This document shows positions 45,114 to 58,179 of a stretch of DNA of 64,000 nucleotides, piece by piece. The stretch is from Sordariomycetes sp. S80-01Y (taxonomy: Eukaryota > Ascomycota > Sordariomycetes): contig JAXQJY010000026.1 of assembly GCA_037042185.1 (NCBI GenBank), positions 930,001 through 994,000 of the forward strand, given 5' to 3'. Below the pieces are notes generated by a model. The model saw only the letters and a program-made list of their open reading frames with translations. It did not search any database and had not been told where the DNA came from. How positions within the stretch are numbered: position 1 is the stretch's first letter; every line of letters begins with the position of its first letter. The position numbers and the translations under genes are program-made.

Positions 45114-46292
45114 GCTGCGAAGCCGTTTTAGCGATTGGGCTGGCTGATCTGATGGGTAGAGGACGACGAGGTTATGACGACGGGTTTCTTCATTGTGCGG
45201 CGTTTGGATCGGCGTTTTGGATGTCCCTGCAGTGGGGTGGGTAATGTAGTTTGGGCCTCATTATATGAAACTACTTTTTAAACCTTGACCGCACTTGGGC
45301 TGGCCTCATCTATCCGTCCCAGTCACCGAAAATGTGATTAAGCACCAACACACAATCTGAGAACCATCGAGAACCGCGCTTTTCTTCACGGCACAAGACA
45401 GGCACCTGTAACCACATGTGTAGTATATTTCCCTCTGACTACCAGCCTAACGTCACTCGCATTAGATATGTACATTAAAAACAAGGAAGCACACCTTTCG
45501 AGCTCCTCGTACACCACTCCTGCCTCGACCAGCCTACATCTCCCCTCAGCGTTCCTGGATCTACAGAGTGTCGGCTCGGGAAAGGCCACCGTCAAGGTGG
45601 CGACCAAGACTGCGGGCCATCCCGCCAGTGTCTGAGGTGGGTGTGATGATTGTGGAGTACACACGACTCCATCAGGGAGCATGCAATGCGAGCAAAGTGT
45701 TGCGCTCAAGGCGGGTTTTTGGTCGAATAGGGGCAGGGGATGAAAACAAGTCGGTTCAACGTGTCAGGCAGGAGAACGACTCGAGATGCTTCTCATCCTC
45801 GTCGGCTCAACACGACAACTTTGAACCCGCAACTTGCATCAGCCCTCCCACCAGTCCATCCTCCTCCAGGGAAGAGCATCCCTATTAAGCCACGACCTGG
45901 CACGGACGGAGGGTCAAAAGGTATCCACCTCGGACTCACGCGTAAATGTACGCCTCGGGCTGATTAAAACGATACGCGGAAAGAAAAACAACGAAGCCCT
46001 GTTAAGCTCATGTTGCCGGAATTCCAAAAAAAAGAGAAGGCAAGTCAATCTTCCCTCTAGCTTTTCGGCGAAGAATGTTCCAGAGGGAACCAGCGGTCTG
46101 TCTGTGCGGTGCGGTCGGAGGTATCATCGGTATGAACTGATGGTTCAAATGCGTGTGCAAGGTAACTTTTAGAACACGTCTTGAGAACCCCTGTAAATGC
46201 AAGAAAAAACTGAGAAAGAAGCCCGCCCATGTCTATTTGCCCGCCAAATGCATTGACTCCTGTTTTTTGAGAGAAACGAGAGAGAAAAGGAT
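45114..46292. other. Tail-to-tail intergenic region, POL1 / eIF4G
   Basis: 1179 bp between converging genes, long for two 3' ends in this compact genome. Open frames here (45386-46172) are short and mutually overlapping. No RNA gene, repeat or mobile element recognised. Confidence 0.5.
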
Positions 46293-49200
46293 CTATTCGC
46301 CTTCTTTCTTGCCGCTGTCGGGGACAGCCTTCGGCAAGTTAGGCGAGGCGGCTGTGGACGGGGGCGAGGCTGGGTTCTCAGAATCCATGTTCGCAAGAAG
46401 ACTTTGGTGGGTTAGTCGGATGCCTTAAGGAATAAGAGGGTTGAGCATACCTGAAAGCGTTGGAGTGTGAAGAGTTGTCCCTGACAGGGGGGGTTCCGGT
46501 GCGGGATGACGCGCCAGAGTCTTCACCAGGACGGCCGAGCGCGCCACCAGGGCCGAGACGACGTCCGCTGTTGCTCCTGGAGCCCAGCATGGAGCTAGGG
46601 CCCAGGGTCATGTTGCCGCTAGAAGCACGGTTGCTGTTGCCCTTGAGACGGCGCAGATCGTCCATGGCGACCTGGTTGCTCTGCGGCTGGTAACCTCCCG
46701 AGAAGTTGCGGGCATCGCCACGCCCTGGGGGTGGGCGACCTCCACCACGGTGATTGCTGCGAGCGGCCTCTTGTGCCTTCTGGGCAGCTTGAGCTTCGGC
46801 CTGTTGTAAGGTTAGTACGGAGACAGTCTCTTGTCGCGGTTAGGAACTACATACCTCGGCGCGAACCTCCTCAAGGGTCTTGGGACCCTTGTCCTTCTCC
46901 TTCGTTTGCCAGCCGCTCCTGCGGAGGTCAACGACATCCATAAGCATGAACTTGAGTCGGCTGGGAAGCTCGGGGCTGTCGATCGTCGACTTGATCCGGT
47001 CGAAGTACACATTCATCATAGGTCCTCCCTTCTCCGACCTGTCAAGGTGCGCACCGATCGTACGGAGCAGCTTGCAGAGCGACTCAATCTCGGCTTCATC
47101 CGGAGGTCCGTTAGAGTCGACAAGCTTGTGAATGCACTCTATCATGATGCGCTCCGTGAGCATGCCTAGCTTGTAAAGCTCACCAATGAGCTGAACAAGA
47201 CCAAGACCACGACGCTTGGCAGCGGCAGCCTTGTAGTACTCCTCCGACAGCATCTCAGCTTCACCACCCTTCTTAGGGCCGTCTTCACCTTCCTTCGGAG
47301 CCTCGCCAATATCCGTCTTCCAACCGCGCTCGAAGTCTTCCTGGCAACGGTTGAGGAGGTACTTGCGGAAGAGATTGCCACCGTGGACAACGTTGCCGCT
47401 CCTGTCCTTAATGCGCTCGTCCTTGATGTCGGGGCTCATAGAGTCCAACATCTTTTTACAGAAGCGAGCGTACATGCCAGCCCAGTGGGCTTCATCGGTA
47501 GCCTTCTCAAAGGTAAGCTGAATGACCTGGCGCAGGGTGCGGCCGTCGGTCTCGTCCTTGGATTGCGACGCAATCTTGAGAATCGACTCGGCGATACGCT
47601 CGAAGTTTTCGGGCGTCATCTTGTTGAGAGCGGCCTTGACCTTCCTCTGGACCATAGTAGGATCCAAGTGGTCACCCGCGGTTGGGTTAGCATTGGCGGC
47701 TCTGCCGATACTAGTAGGCTTCCAGCCCGTGCTGGTCGTCTCGATGGGCTTGAGCTCCTGACCTGCGGTGAGAGGCATGGTCTTCGCGGCCTGAGCCTCC
47801 TTGGCACCGCCGTGGCCGTCGCGCCTGCTACCACGCGTAGATCGGCTACCTTGTCGAGGCGAATTGGGGCCCATGTTCGACTGGGAAGAGGTACGAGACA
47901 TGCCAGTACCCATGGGGAACGCACCACCCGGACGGTTGAACGAGTTCATAGCAGGAGCATGTGGCCTCGAACTGCTGTTAGACATCGCGAAGCGCTGCTC
48001 AGAGCTAGTACCAGAAGGCAGAGTGCGTCCGCCGGGAGGAGCATGAGCGTTGAAAGCACCCATCTGGAAAGCACCAGAGCCGCCCCGCGAACCTTGCCTA
48101 GAGCCGGGGGTCTGGGCGCTGCGAGCAGATTGGGAACCATCTCCAATGAGGGACTTGACCTGCTTATCGAACTCGACCGAGGGCTGCTCTGTATAGACGG
48201 TGCGGAACTGCATGAGGAAGTTCGCGTCGTACTTGAAGGTCTTGCCCTTCTTGGCAACAGCAGCGTTGGTGGCAGGGTTGGGGGACTTGATACCCTCAGG
48301 GTACAGGTTCTGGTCCATGACCGTGAGGAAGCGAGCGGACTTGAGTGATTGCATAGCAGCACTGGGCTGAGGAGGCTCGACAGGCTTGGTGTTGAGAGGA
48401 GCAAGGTTGAGAGCAGCGGGCTTGCCGCGCTTCTCAGCTGTGGTGGCCTTATCTCCAGCAGACTTGTCGCTGATCTTCATGTCAGCGAGCTTGTCCGTGA
48501 CAGACTCAACCTTGGGAGCTTCCGTCTTGCCCGCCAAGATGTCGGAGACAGAAGGGCCGTCGCCCGAAGCAGCAGCAGCGCGTTTCTTCTCCTTCTCCTC
48601 CTCAAGGCGCTCCATTTCGCGCTCTTGCTCGCGAAGCTTGGCATCCTCGTTCGCGGCGTTGGCCTTGCGGTCCTCTTCGGACTTCTTCTTGGCAGCCTCC
48701 TTCTCAGCCTTGACCTTTTCTTGGTGAGCCTTCTCCTTCTCCTCACGCTCCTTGTCGGCGGCCTCCATCTCGGCGATCATGGCCTCGAGCTCAGCGTCCT
48801 TCTCCTCCTGGGTCTTCTCGGACTCAGGCTTCTTTGCGGCCTCGGGCTTCTTCTCCTCTTCCTTCTTGGGCTGAGGAGCGGCCTCAGCAGGCTTCTCAGC
48901 GGACTGTTCAACCGGCTTTTCAGCAGGTTTCTCCGCGGGTTCCTGCGAGGCGGGCTTGGCTTCAGGCTCGGGCTTGGACTCAGCCTTGGCCTGCGGTTCA
49001 GGTGACTCGGTGCTGGCCTTGGAGGCCTTCGCGATCTTGGCCTTGAGCTCCTCTCGAATCTCAGCGGGAGTCCTTTCGGTCTTGCTCTCAGAGTGTGCGT
49101 GGGAAGCTGTCGCAGGCTTCGGCGAGGGGGTGGGGTTGGACGAAGCTACGGGCGGCGTCTTGGCGGCCTGATTGCTGGGCGCGGGCGACGAAGGCGCAGG

Positions 49201-51067
49201 CTTGAAATCCTTGGTGTCGACAACCTCACCAGCCGGGGTCTTGATCAAAATAGCGGCGCTCTTGCGTGCGGGCTTGGAAAACGCCTCAGACTTAGCCTGG
49301 TTGGGAGTCGAAGGGTTGTTGGAGCCCATGGCCACCTGGGGACCTTGCTGGTTCGCACTAGCGGGACGCTCTGGTTGCGAGGGGGTCCTCGACATGCTGT
49401 GGCTGTGGTGATGCTGGTAGTGCTGAGGAGGCGGGAAGCCCTGGTGGTTGTAGCCAGGCGAGTAAGAAGGAGGCGGTGCGCCCATGTAGGGCTGCATGTT
49501 ATAGCCACTCAGAGGCCGACCGTGCTGGTCGAACTGCTGCTGAGGGTAGCCGTAGGTCTGATTTTGGACAGTTAGCAGGGCATTCTCAAACTTCCCGGTG
49601 CCGGGCCGCAAGTCAAACAGTTTTTGAGCAAGATGTGAACTGAGGGCAGTGTTGGGGAGGAAGTGAACAGGGTTGCTCTGAGTGTTTTGCGGGTGTGGTG
49701 CGGTGGATGTAGAGGAGTCGGCGATGAGGGGGGTTGGGGGGAGTGTTAAACTTTCTGGAGACTTCTCCCATGGTCCGTGTTGAGCTGGTGTTGCATGTAA
49801 CTGTTCCACCTCGCTCCAATGTCGGTTGCGATCAGAGCGTTTGTTGCCGCGCCCATTCCTGCGACCTTCGTTGAAGTAGCTGTTGTTGTTGCCATGCACC
49901 ACTGCGTCAAGTTGGCCATGCATACTAAGAGATCTATCATTCTCGCGACGGGCCTTGCCCCTCGCATTCTTATGGTTTCTGAAAGGTGGTGGTTTCTGAT
50001 TCAATGACAACGCGGGAAAGGGGTGTTGTACTTGTTGCTGGCCGCCAGGCATGTGCGGCGGGACGTAGCCAGGATAGGAGCCCTGGTTCATCGGCATGGG
50101 TTGATTCGGCGGCATCGTGGGCGTTCCAGGCATCGCATTAACCATCGCCGGGCTACGGTGATTTGGCTGGGGCGAGTTCGGGTATGGCATGTTTCGGCCA
50201 GGGCCCTGAGGCTGGAAAGCCGGAGGCATCCCCCTTCCACCTTGAGGGCCGCTTCGGTACTGATTGTTCGGGGGGTATCCCATCTGATTGTGGTTAAAGT
50301 TGTTGTGGGGGTTGAACGTGTTACCACGGCCGGCACCGCGACCTCCCTGCTGGAAGTTGCGGTTGGGACCACCAGGACCCTCGCTGTGAGTCGAGTGAGT
50401 GGATTCGCGACGGAAGTGCGATCCAGGCTGGCCTGGCATGGGACCTTGGTTGCCGGGCATAGAGCCCTGCCTCATGTGGCGCTGGAGATGCGCGTTAGCG
50501 TAGGACGTGGTTCGAGCACCAGGGGTAACTTACTTCGCCATCGCTACCGAGGCTACCAAAAGTCATGTTCCCCTGGTTGAGTCCAGAGGGAGGACGGCCA
50601 CCGCTAGCCGAGGGCTGGGGAATGGGCGAAGGGGAGTGCGCGGGCGAGGCCACACGCGGGTTGGTTCCACCAGGGATGGGGATGGGCGCAGAGTCCCCGG
50701 TCTGGGGGGAGCTCGCAGCCACGTTGGGGGAAGGCGCGAAGCCGAACTGAGGAACTTGCTTAGCACCGCCGTTGGCAGCGAAGCTGTTGGGGCCGTTGGC
50801 AGCCATGGTTACGGAGCTGTGGCGCGAGTGGGCGCCGTTGGCGGGAGCAGCAGTCTTGCCGTTTACAGGAGCTGGCGAGACTTGCTTCTCATTCTGCGCG
50901 GGGGATGCGGAGTCGGCGACGACAGGAGCCTGAGTGTCAGCCGCTACTGAGGGCGACTGATTCTGAGCAGGCTTTTGAGGCGCACCAGCTGCGGAGGCAT
51001 AAGAGAAGCCTTGAGTCGCGGAGGTGGTTGACGCCTGGGGGTTCTGCTGGGTTGCAGGCGACGTCAT
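46293..51067 (-). CDS. TIF4631: Translation initiation factor eIF4G
   Basis: Scaffold of cap-dependent initiation, linking eIF4E, eIF4A, Pab1 and eIF3. Exons: 51067-50534, 50481-50032, 49557-46855, 46800-46451, 46401-46293; 1381 residues if the 474-nt intron is removed. The N-terminal half is Pro/Gln/Gly/Asn-rich with RGG-like patches. A Lys/Glu-rich charged block follows (EEKDAELEAMIAEMEAADK). The eIF4E-binding motif is YDANFLM (Tyr771, Leu776). The MIF4G domain spans about residues 964-1203 (VQRKVKAALNKMTPENFERI to KFMLMDVVDLRR). The tail is RG/Ser-rich. There is no C-terminal MA3 domain, as expected for fungal eIF4G. The 474-nt intron is open in frame throughout, so a longer isoform of about 1539 residues is possible. 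Confidence 0.95.
49558..50031 (-). other. Stop-free 474-nt intron (or alternatively retained exon) of eIF4G
   Basis: Donor GTACAA at 50031; acceptor AATCAG ending at 49558, preceded by a strong TGCTAAC branch site. The length is exactly 158 codons and the frame stays open. Third-position GC bias is visibly weaker than in the flanking exons, which favours intron. The retained text contains an Arg/Asn/Gly-rich patch. Confidence 0.6.
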
Positions 51068-53222
51068 AAGGGGAATCGGAGGTGCGGTTGCGTCGCTCGC
51101 GATCTGTAGGTGAGGAAGTGCTGTTCTTCTCGAGAGTCGTCGGGTGGGTGCGGCGAGGTGGTGCGGGCTGCAGGCGAGAGAGAAAAAAGTGTTGACGATC
51201 GCAGGTTCTCGTGTCGGGAAAAAGACGCGAAAAAGAGCGACGGTTCGAGGCGAGGAGAATCGATCGGTGAGTAAGCCCGAAAGAAGTGAATCCTGAGCAG
51301 ACCGGGTTCGATGAGTTTGAGCCGGTTCGGAGCCTTGCTGGGAAGAAAGGATGGCCGAAGCGAGGGCAGAGGGTCAGACGCAGATTTCTGTCTTCGTCAG
51401 GGACGGGGCAGACAGGTGGATCTGGAGTCGAGGGTTCGAGGCCGCGTGGCGGACGGACGTCTCAAAAAGATGGGCGGAGAGACTCTTCTCTAGTGATTAC
51501 GAAAATACACAAGAAGAAGAGAAGTCGCGCTCTATTGAGTGGGGAGGATGGCCGGAGAGAAAATCTTCGACCGGGCCAGAGTTCTGACGTGGTGAAGATG
51601 CGAAGGAGAAGCAGGCAAAAAATTTTGGGCGGCGGACTGATATGATGGGCTTTCGCGGGAAATGGTGCCCTGATGCGCTGGGGCCCAGATTGCACAGGCC
51701 TCAGCCCCCTGCTGCCACCGGCCTTCGTTTGTTTTGGGGACGCTCGCACGGTGCTGATGCCGGCTGGCTGCGCGGCGAAGACAGTGCGCTTATTTCTCGT
51801 GAACTGTTTTGGAAACTTTGTGTGGCGTCGCCCTCGTCCTCTGGCAGTCGACCATCCGAAGGCTCTTCAGACAGTCTTGACAGTTAAATGGTTTGAATCT
51901 GCACACTTCACGCTTTCTCCAGTCCAACTGCGGAACTGCTAACACCAGACAGGCCAGAGACGAGGGTTGGCCATCATATCACACCCAAACCCAGCCGGTC
52001 GCGCCTCGCCGTGCGCGCATGGTGACGCCAATTTCGGGTCGAACGACTCCCTTCATTATCATCCCACGCTTGGCATCGCTCACACCCAAAGTATGAATCA
52101 TCCCCACGCGCCTCTCCCAACGTCGTAGCACCGCTGTCCCGGACATTAATCCAGCGAGCACGCATCTGTGAATAATTTGCTGACTCGGCTGGCCTGCGCC
52201 GGCATGGCACAGCGCAAACGTTATGACTGCGACGCAGCTGTGGCAGTGGGCGCGCTGCGGTGCGACGGGAAACATTGTCTCTCCCACATGCACATCGTCA
52301 ATGCAAGCTCTCAAAAGCCCTGCCCGGCGTCACACTGTCTTCCGCCACTCGCGCAGCAGCTTCGGTACAGTGTGATGCGCCACCCACCCCGACTGTACAT
52401 GACGTCCATTGAAGAGGGCAGTACGTAGCTGCTACGAGACTTCGACTATTATCAAGCTGGTGAAAACTAAGACTGGCTGTCCGTGACATGACCTAACAGC
52501 CGCCGCGGAGAATAATAAGGGGGGGTCTGCTCAGGCTTGATTGAGTCGGGCGTCAACGGCTCGTCCCGAGGAACGAAGGCAAGCCTCCGTCCGACTCGCT
52601 CGGTCTGCACCTGATAAGGCGGCCTACGAGGCGTCGAGCTTGCGTTTGACATAAATGCTCAACATGAACAACAGATGGTTTGGCTAGCTGGCATGGGCAG
52701 TGTCGGCAACGACAGTGTTTTGAGCTGATAATGTGTCGGTTCAGGCCCTGAAGCTCGGTGAGGACGTCGGGCGCCACCCTCATCTAACGAAGGACGACCT
52801 CCCTTCGCCCCCTGCCAAGAAAATCAAATGCCACATCGGTACTCTGCCCGGAGCACATTACTCCGTTCAGTGCTCAGAGCCCTCGAGGCCCTTCACGGAC
52901 GAATTGCTTCCTCCCAAACCTCGAGTCATAGACTAGCCATGCAGGGCGCAACCGCAAACTCGTCGACTGCGTCACCACACCAGCGAGTCACCTCACCTGC
53001 ACGTCTGTCGATCACCCGCAGCCCTGCCATGACTCGACAGCATCTTTCATCATCGCCAGAGCCAACAGGCTGGTTGCTGCAACAGCAACAGCGGACGCAT
53101 ACAGACATACTTCGATAGTCCAGCCCTCAAGTCCACGGTTTTATTGTGTTCGTGCATTGCGCCAGATCAGATACCGTAGGCTACCATTTCGTTATCAAAA
53201 TCAATGCTACTCCATACATGAC
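51068..53222. other. Gene-free stretch, eIF4G promoter / Aquarius 3' end
   Basis: 2155 bp. The first ~550 bp upstream of eIF4G are purine-rich on the plus strand (pyrimidine-rich in the transcript sense), fitting a long leader. The remainder has only short, overlapping open frames (for example 51979-52314 minus and 52828-53118 plus) with no domain. No tRNA or repeat found by eye. Confidence 0.5.
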
Positions 53223-56200
53223 CTATTCATCATCAGGTAGGACTTCCTGAATGTCGGCCTCGACTGCCTCATCCTCCCCATCGACATACGCCCCAGTTTC
53301 ATCCTCTTCGTAGATCGGGGGCTCGGCGGGCATTGCTTGCTCCGCTCGCAGCTGCTTGACCCGCGTGTTTGTCATTTCAAACACATACTGTCCCAGATGC
53401 TCCACGCTCTCCATCGTCACCTCGCCCTGCACAGCGCCGTTGGCGCCCTCCTCGCTGATAACCCTCTGACTCGGCCAGAGCTCACCCGTGACAAGGGCGA
53501 GCTTGTCCGGTCTCTGTAAGAGAATGTCGAAGGCAGGTCGAAGCTCGGGGCAAGCTTCAAAAACGGATCTGCGACCAAGGATGTAGAGGCCTAACCGAGC
53601 GCGGGACACAGCGACAGTCATGCGCCGGACGTCGCGGAGGTACCCCACGCGTGATGTCCTCGTAAGCGAGAGAATGACGTCTGCGGTCGTTAGTGCGTCG
53701 ATGATACAGGGCTCGGGAGGTGCCACTTACAGTCGTTCTGCTCGCCCTGATACTTGTCCACTGTCGCTACGGTCCTGGGCATTCCAAAGACCGGGTTCTT
53801 TGCGCAACGATGGCCAAGAACGTCCCGAATCAGAGCTCGCTGGCCAGCATATGTCGTCAGGATGGTGATCTTCTCGGCTGGATACCCGAGGAGACGCATG
53901 TATTGGAAGATGGCGACTGCATATTCCGCCTCGCCTAGATTCTGAATGAAATGGGGCGTAGGCTCTGCTTCACCCTTGCCCTTGTAGTCCGGTACGTCGA
54001 TAAACTGGAAGTCGTAGCGGAAGCCAGCATTGGCGCGCAGGAACTCGTCGCGGCTTTGTACTTCAGGGAGGTTGTCCAGCTTGGGGTAGCGCCACTGGTA
54101 GAGCTTGGCAATGCCAGGTCTGGCACGACCTTGTTGGTCGAGCATGACGGTTGGAACGCCGAGTCTCACCAGCCTGGAGAAGAGGGATTGCTCCATGTTG
54201 GCGTAATGCCGGAATGCCAAACTCTGGATGACGGGTGAGTTCTGGTAATGGTCACCGCAGAGGACCACCCTTTGCAAGTTCAGCTCGCCGTCGACGGGCT
54301 TTTGCATGGCAAGAGGGATGAAGGTCTCAACTTCGGTAATCTGAGCCGCTTCTTCCATGACAATGTTGTCGTAGTGGAAACCGAGAGACGCGATCTCGCC
54401 TCGTCGGATCGCCGCGTGGGTGGTGGTCATCGCAATGATGCGCGCCTCGTTCGTGAGGAGGTAGTTGGCCTTGTCCCGCTCGCGCCGCAACAATTCGAAC
54501 GGCAGAGCATCCGCGAGCTCGGTGAAGATTTTAGAAATGTGCCTGTAACACCCCTGTGCAATGTCCAGCACCTGGGCCTTCTCAGCCTCGGGTGGGAAAA
54601 GGGGCTGCGGGGCGTCGGCAAAGTAGCCGTGGAAGGGGAACGCTTGCACGATCTGAGAAGCAGAGGTTTCGTTGCCGTCTGCGACTTGAAGAAATTTCGT
54701 CCAAGCAGGCTCGATATAGACGGTATTGAAGTAACCGGCCGTCTCAGATGAGTTGTCGTGGGCGCCAGGGGCCCCCAGACTCGCGGCGAGTTTCCGGACC
54801 TCGAGCAGGTAGCGGTCGCGGTTCTCCAAGAAGGACTCAACACGACCGTGCTTGCTGAAGTTGCTCTCAGTCATGAGATCCTCCTCTCCGTGACCGAGGC
54901 GTAGCAGATGCCGCTCATCGATGTCGAGGGCAGTAATCTTGGCGAAGAGCTGGTTCAAGGCTTGATTGCTGTGTGCTACAAGCAGCGTCTTCTGCTCAGG
55001 AAAGTTGTGGTAGATGTTGTTGATGATTTGTGTCGCGACATCCGTCTTTCCTGTTCCGGGTGGACCAACGATGACCGTAAGACCAGGTTGAGACCCAGAC
55101 ATAATGGCCTCGGCCTGAGCTGGTGTGAATCGCACCGAGTTCAAACGGGGCGCATCCATGGGGTAGGGACCCCTGTTTGTTGGCTTGTAAGTAGACACTT
55201 TGAAGGTCTCGACATCCTCCTTCAGCACCGGCTCCGCATCTCTCCGGCGTTTCTTGTTTTTCTTCTCTGCTGGGGCTTGTCCTTGCTTGTCTGCAGTTTC
55301 AAGCACATACGGCGGGGGGAAGCTGCCCTCGACATCATCGCCGGGTTCCACCGTCTTTCCAGGCAGAGACTCTATCAGATGATGCCAGTCGAGGAAGCTG
55401 TCTCGGTAGTCAATCTTCTTGATGCGGTTGGCCAGGTTCTTGTGATGGGCTCCGGCAGGGTCGCCGTAGCCGAGGAAGATGTCATGGAGCCACGAGGGAA
55501 GCGGAACCTCTGACAAAACCAAGCTGCGGATGGACTCTAGCACAGGCTTGAAGTTATTTTCTCGGCGCCCTCGCCGCAACAGCACGTTGACCCTGCCGTA
55601 AACGTCCGGCCGCCCGGCTGCCGCGAGCTCAGTATCGCGAACGTACGTCCTCGGGTCGAGTTTGAGTTGAATCCGCCGCTTGTTGTCCAGGCCATGCGAT
55701 CCGTCTCTGACGAGTCGGCCTTTGTCGTCGCTGATTTGACCGATGACAGCCGTTCGGACTGACAGGATACCGAGTCTCTCGTGCTCTGGCAGCACACCAC
55801 CCCCGTTTGCTACGCTTTGTGACTCGGCAGGTTCAATGGCCAGCAGGAAGACCACATCGTCGGGTCGCAAAGAGTCCCACTCGCGTCGAACGTTCTCGCC
55901 TAATTTCCGCACGTCTATCGAAACCTCTGCCCTCACTTCCGAAGGTTGGTCTTCGCCAACCAACGGCGGAACGACCTCCAAGATAGAGGGCTTGCCAATG
56001 GGCATGGCCATTTTTGAGAAGCCCGAAAAGTGTGTCTCTCCCGATCCGCGGGACTCCGGCTTCAAGCGCCGCACCGCCGAGTCAATGTCCTTGCGTATGC
56101 CGTAGAAGGCCTCGCGGCGATACAAAATCAGAGCTCTCCACAGAAAGTCTCCAACCGAAAGGTATTGTAAGTTAAGCTTGGGCAAAGCTAAGGGATGTGA

Positions 56201-57644
56201 GCCGTCGTAGTTCTCGGCTTGTTGGAAGCTGTCATCGAACAGAGACTGTTCGGTGGGAACCAGGACCATTCCTTGCGTCGATTCTTGGAAGGGCTTCCTC
56301 CTCTCGAAGACCGATAGCAGGACTTCCATGAAAAACTTGCGGTCTAATGACAGGCTGAGAGTGTCTGGATACGATGATCTCAGATCTAACTGCGACAGCA
56401 GCTGCATGATCTCATCGTCGGTCAACGTCTGCAGTAGCGGCTCCAGATCTTCCCTCTTGTCTATTCCACCGTAGTTCGACAAGGCCAGAACTGTGAGTTT
56501 ATCTTTGAAGTGTTTCAAAGCGACCCACTGCAGACGGTCGAGACGTTCACAATGTTTGTCGTACGCTTCTGAAGCAGTGAGCTGCGCTCCTGTGTGGTCA
56601 TCCACGGTAAAGTAAGTGTAATGCACGAGTAGAGCATGCATCTCCCTTAGCAGTGTGTTGTCTTCCTCTTGATACATTGGGGAGAGCTTCATCGCCGGGA
56701 TGAGGTGAAGATCCAGGAGGAGCGTGTTGACGTATCGACGCGTCGGCAACTGACTTTGCAGGTCCGACATGAACTCAGTGAAGCGCTCGCAGTACAACGT
56801 CTCGTCTGCTTTGCCTTGACCCTCGTAAAGAAGAGTCAGGAAGTTCAACAGGAGGGTGTACAGCCATGACCTCTCGAACCGCAGCCTCGCCTTGGTCGCG
56901 TCATCGGCCGCATCGTATCGTTTCAGGGCAGCCCGCCACGCCTTTTTCAGATGCGTATGCTGGCTCAGCTGCGCTTCTCGAATCTTTTCGTGGGACAGAT
57001 TGTGCCAAATACCTATCGACACCAGAGGCGCACACTCTTTCCGTATTATCGTGACATCGAGGCTCTGGAATGCGTGGATGAGGAAGCACAGAAGCTGGCT
57101 TCGAATTGCAACGGCAAGGGAACGGTCGATCATAAGGGAGATAACTCGGCGGAACATGGAAGAGAATTCGTCCGGTCGGTTCTCGAAGAGGTCTGCAAGC
57201 AGTCAGCAGTTGAGCGAAGTGTCTCTAGAACGTGCACTCACTCCACGTCTCCAAGTGCTCGCGCCTCTTGACGTTGACGATCAAAGCAATCAGCAGAACA
57301 TGATGATTCGTCGACTCCTCGTTGTATGCCGGCCACAAGTAGCTCTCCAGCGTGTGCAGACTCTCCAGGAGTCGCATAGACTTGTACTGAAAACCTTCGC
57401 GCTCCAGAACATCCCATATCCCCTGCTTCAAGACGTCATTCTTGACCTTCGGAGTAGCCGCTTTCCTGGCAGGCTTCAGCCAGTGTTTCCTGGCCAGCTG
57501 TACGAACGGGTGTTCCTCCTCCTCCACCTCGGCTGGTGTTGGTCGCTCGGTGCCTCCGTCTTTCGGTGGTGGTGATGGCTGGCTGGGAGCTGCGGTGGTG
57601 GCGCTGCTGCCCTTTTGCCTTTTTGAGCTCTTCTTAGGAGGCAT
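53223..57644 (-). CDS. AQR: Intron-binding spliceosomal helicase Aquarius (SF1)
   Basis: RNA helicase of the intron-binding complex in the spliceosome (fission yeast Cwf11), also linked to R-loop removal. Exons 57644-57242, 57192-53731 and 53680-53223 give 1440 residues. The N-terminal ARM-like region starts LEREGFQYKSMRLLESLHTL and continues ETWNLFENRPDEFSSMFRR across the first splice. The SF1 core has Walker A GPPGTGKTD (Lys850), VAHSNQALNQLF (Ia), NIVMEEAAQITEVE (II), VVLCGDHYQ (III), MLDQQGRARPGIA (IV), VDKYQGEQNDYVILSLTRT (V, across the second splice) and RRMTVAVSRARLGLYILG (VI). All helicase motifs are intact. The C terminus is acidic. Head-to-head with the THO1 gene. Confidence 0.96.
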
Positions 57645-58179
57645 CGTCGCTCGCCTAGCGTGTCATTCGGTTCGACGTTGAGGTTGCCTGAGGTTGGGCG
57701 GCCGCAGGAAGATTGACGGTAAGGAGGAATGTCGTCCCAGAGGCGGCGCGATTGGCACCGCAGCTTGACGCTTGTGCTGGCAACCCAAAAATTTCAGCCT
57801 TGCAGCACGCGGCAGCGTGAGCTCGCCCCTCCACATGCAAGGGACACGGAAGCATGAATAGACAAAATAGCTACTGAATGTGTTATGGAGATTATAACAT
57901 GGTCTCGCCTCACTAATTTTGACAGGCAGTAGTTGGAAGTACCCACGACGTCCTCTACTTCGCCTTCAGCCTCGACTACTACCCTTGTTTGACGACCATC
58001 AATCACGCTGCGACTCATTGTCCTGACGCCATTGTCGCCCTCAGCATGAACTCTGCATAACTCGCGCTTCCGCACAATACGCGACGCTAGCGACTACACC
58101 TTTCCCACAACGACCATTCCTCAGCGCTCAACACTACCATCATCGACAGACTCGGGAATCAATTGCGCTACCGCCCACG
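57645..58179. promoter_or_regulatory. Shared bidirectional promoter, AQR / THO1
   Basis: 535 bp separate two start codons that face away from each other, so both leaders and promoters lie here. No gene fits inside; a 93-codon minus-strand frame (58075-57794) has no motif. Co-regulation is an inference from the arrangement. Confidence 0.6.

Noticed and set aside
47383-48348. A 321-codon plus-strand open frame
   Set aside because: Antisense to eIF4G, whose MIF4G domain and motifs are on the minus strand.
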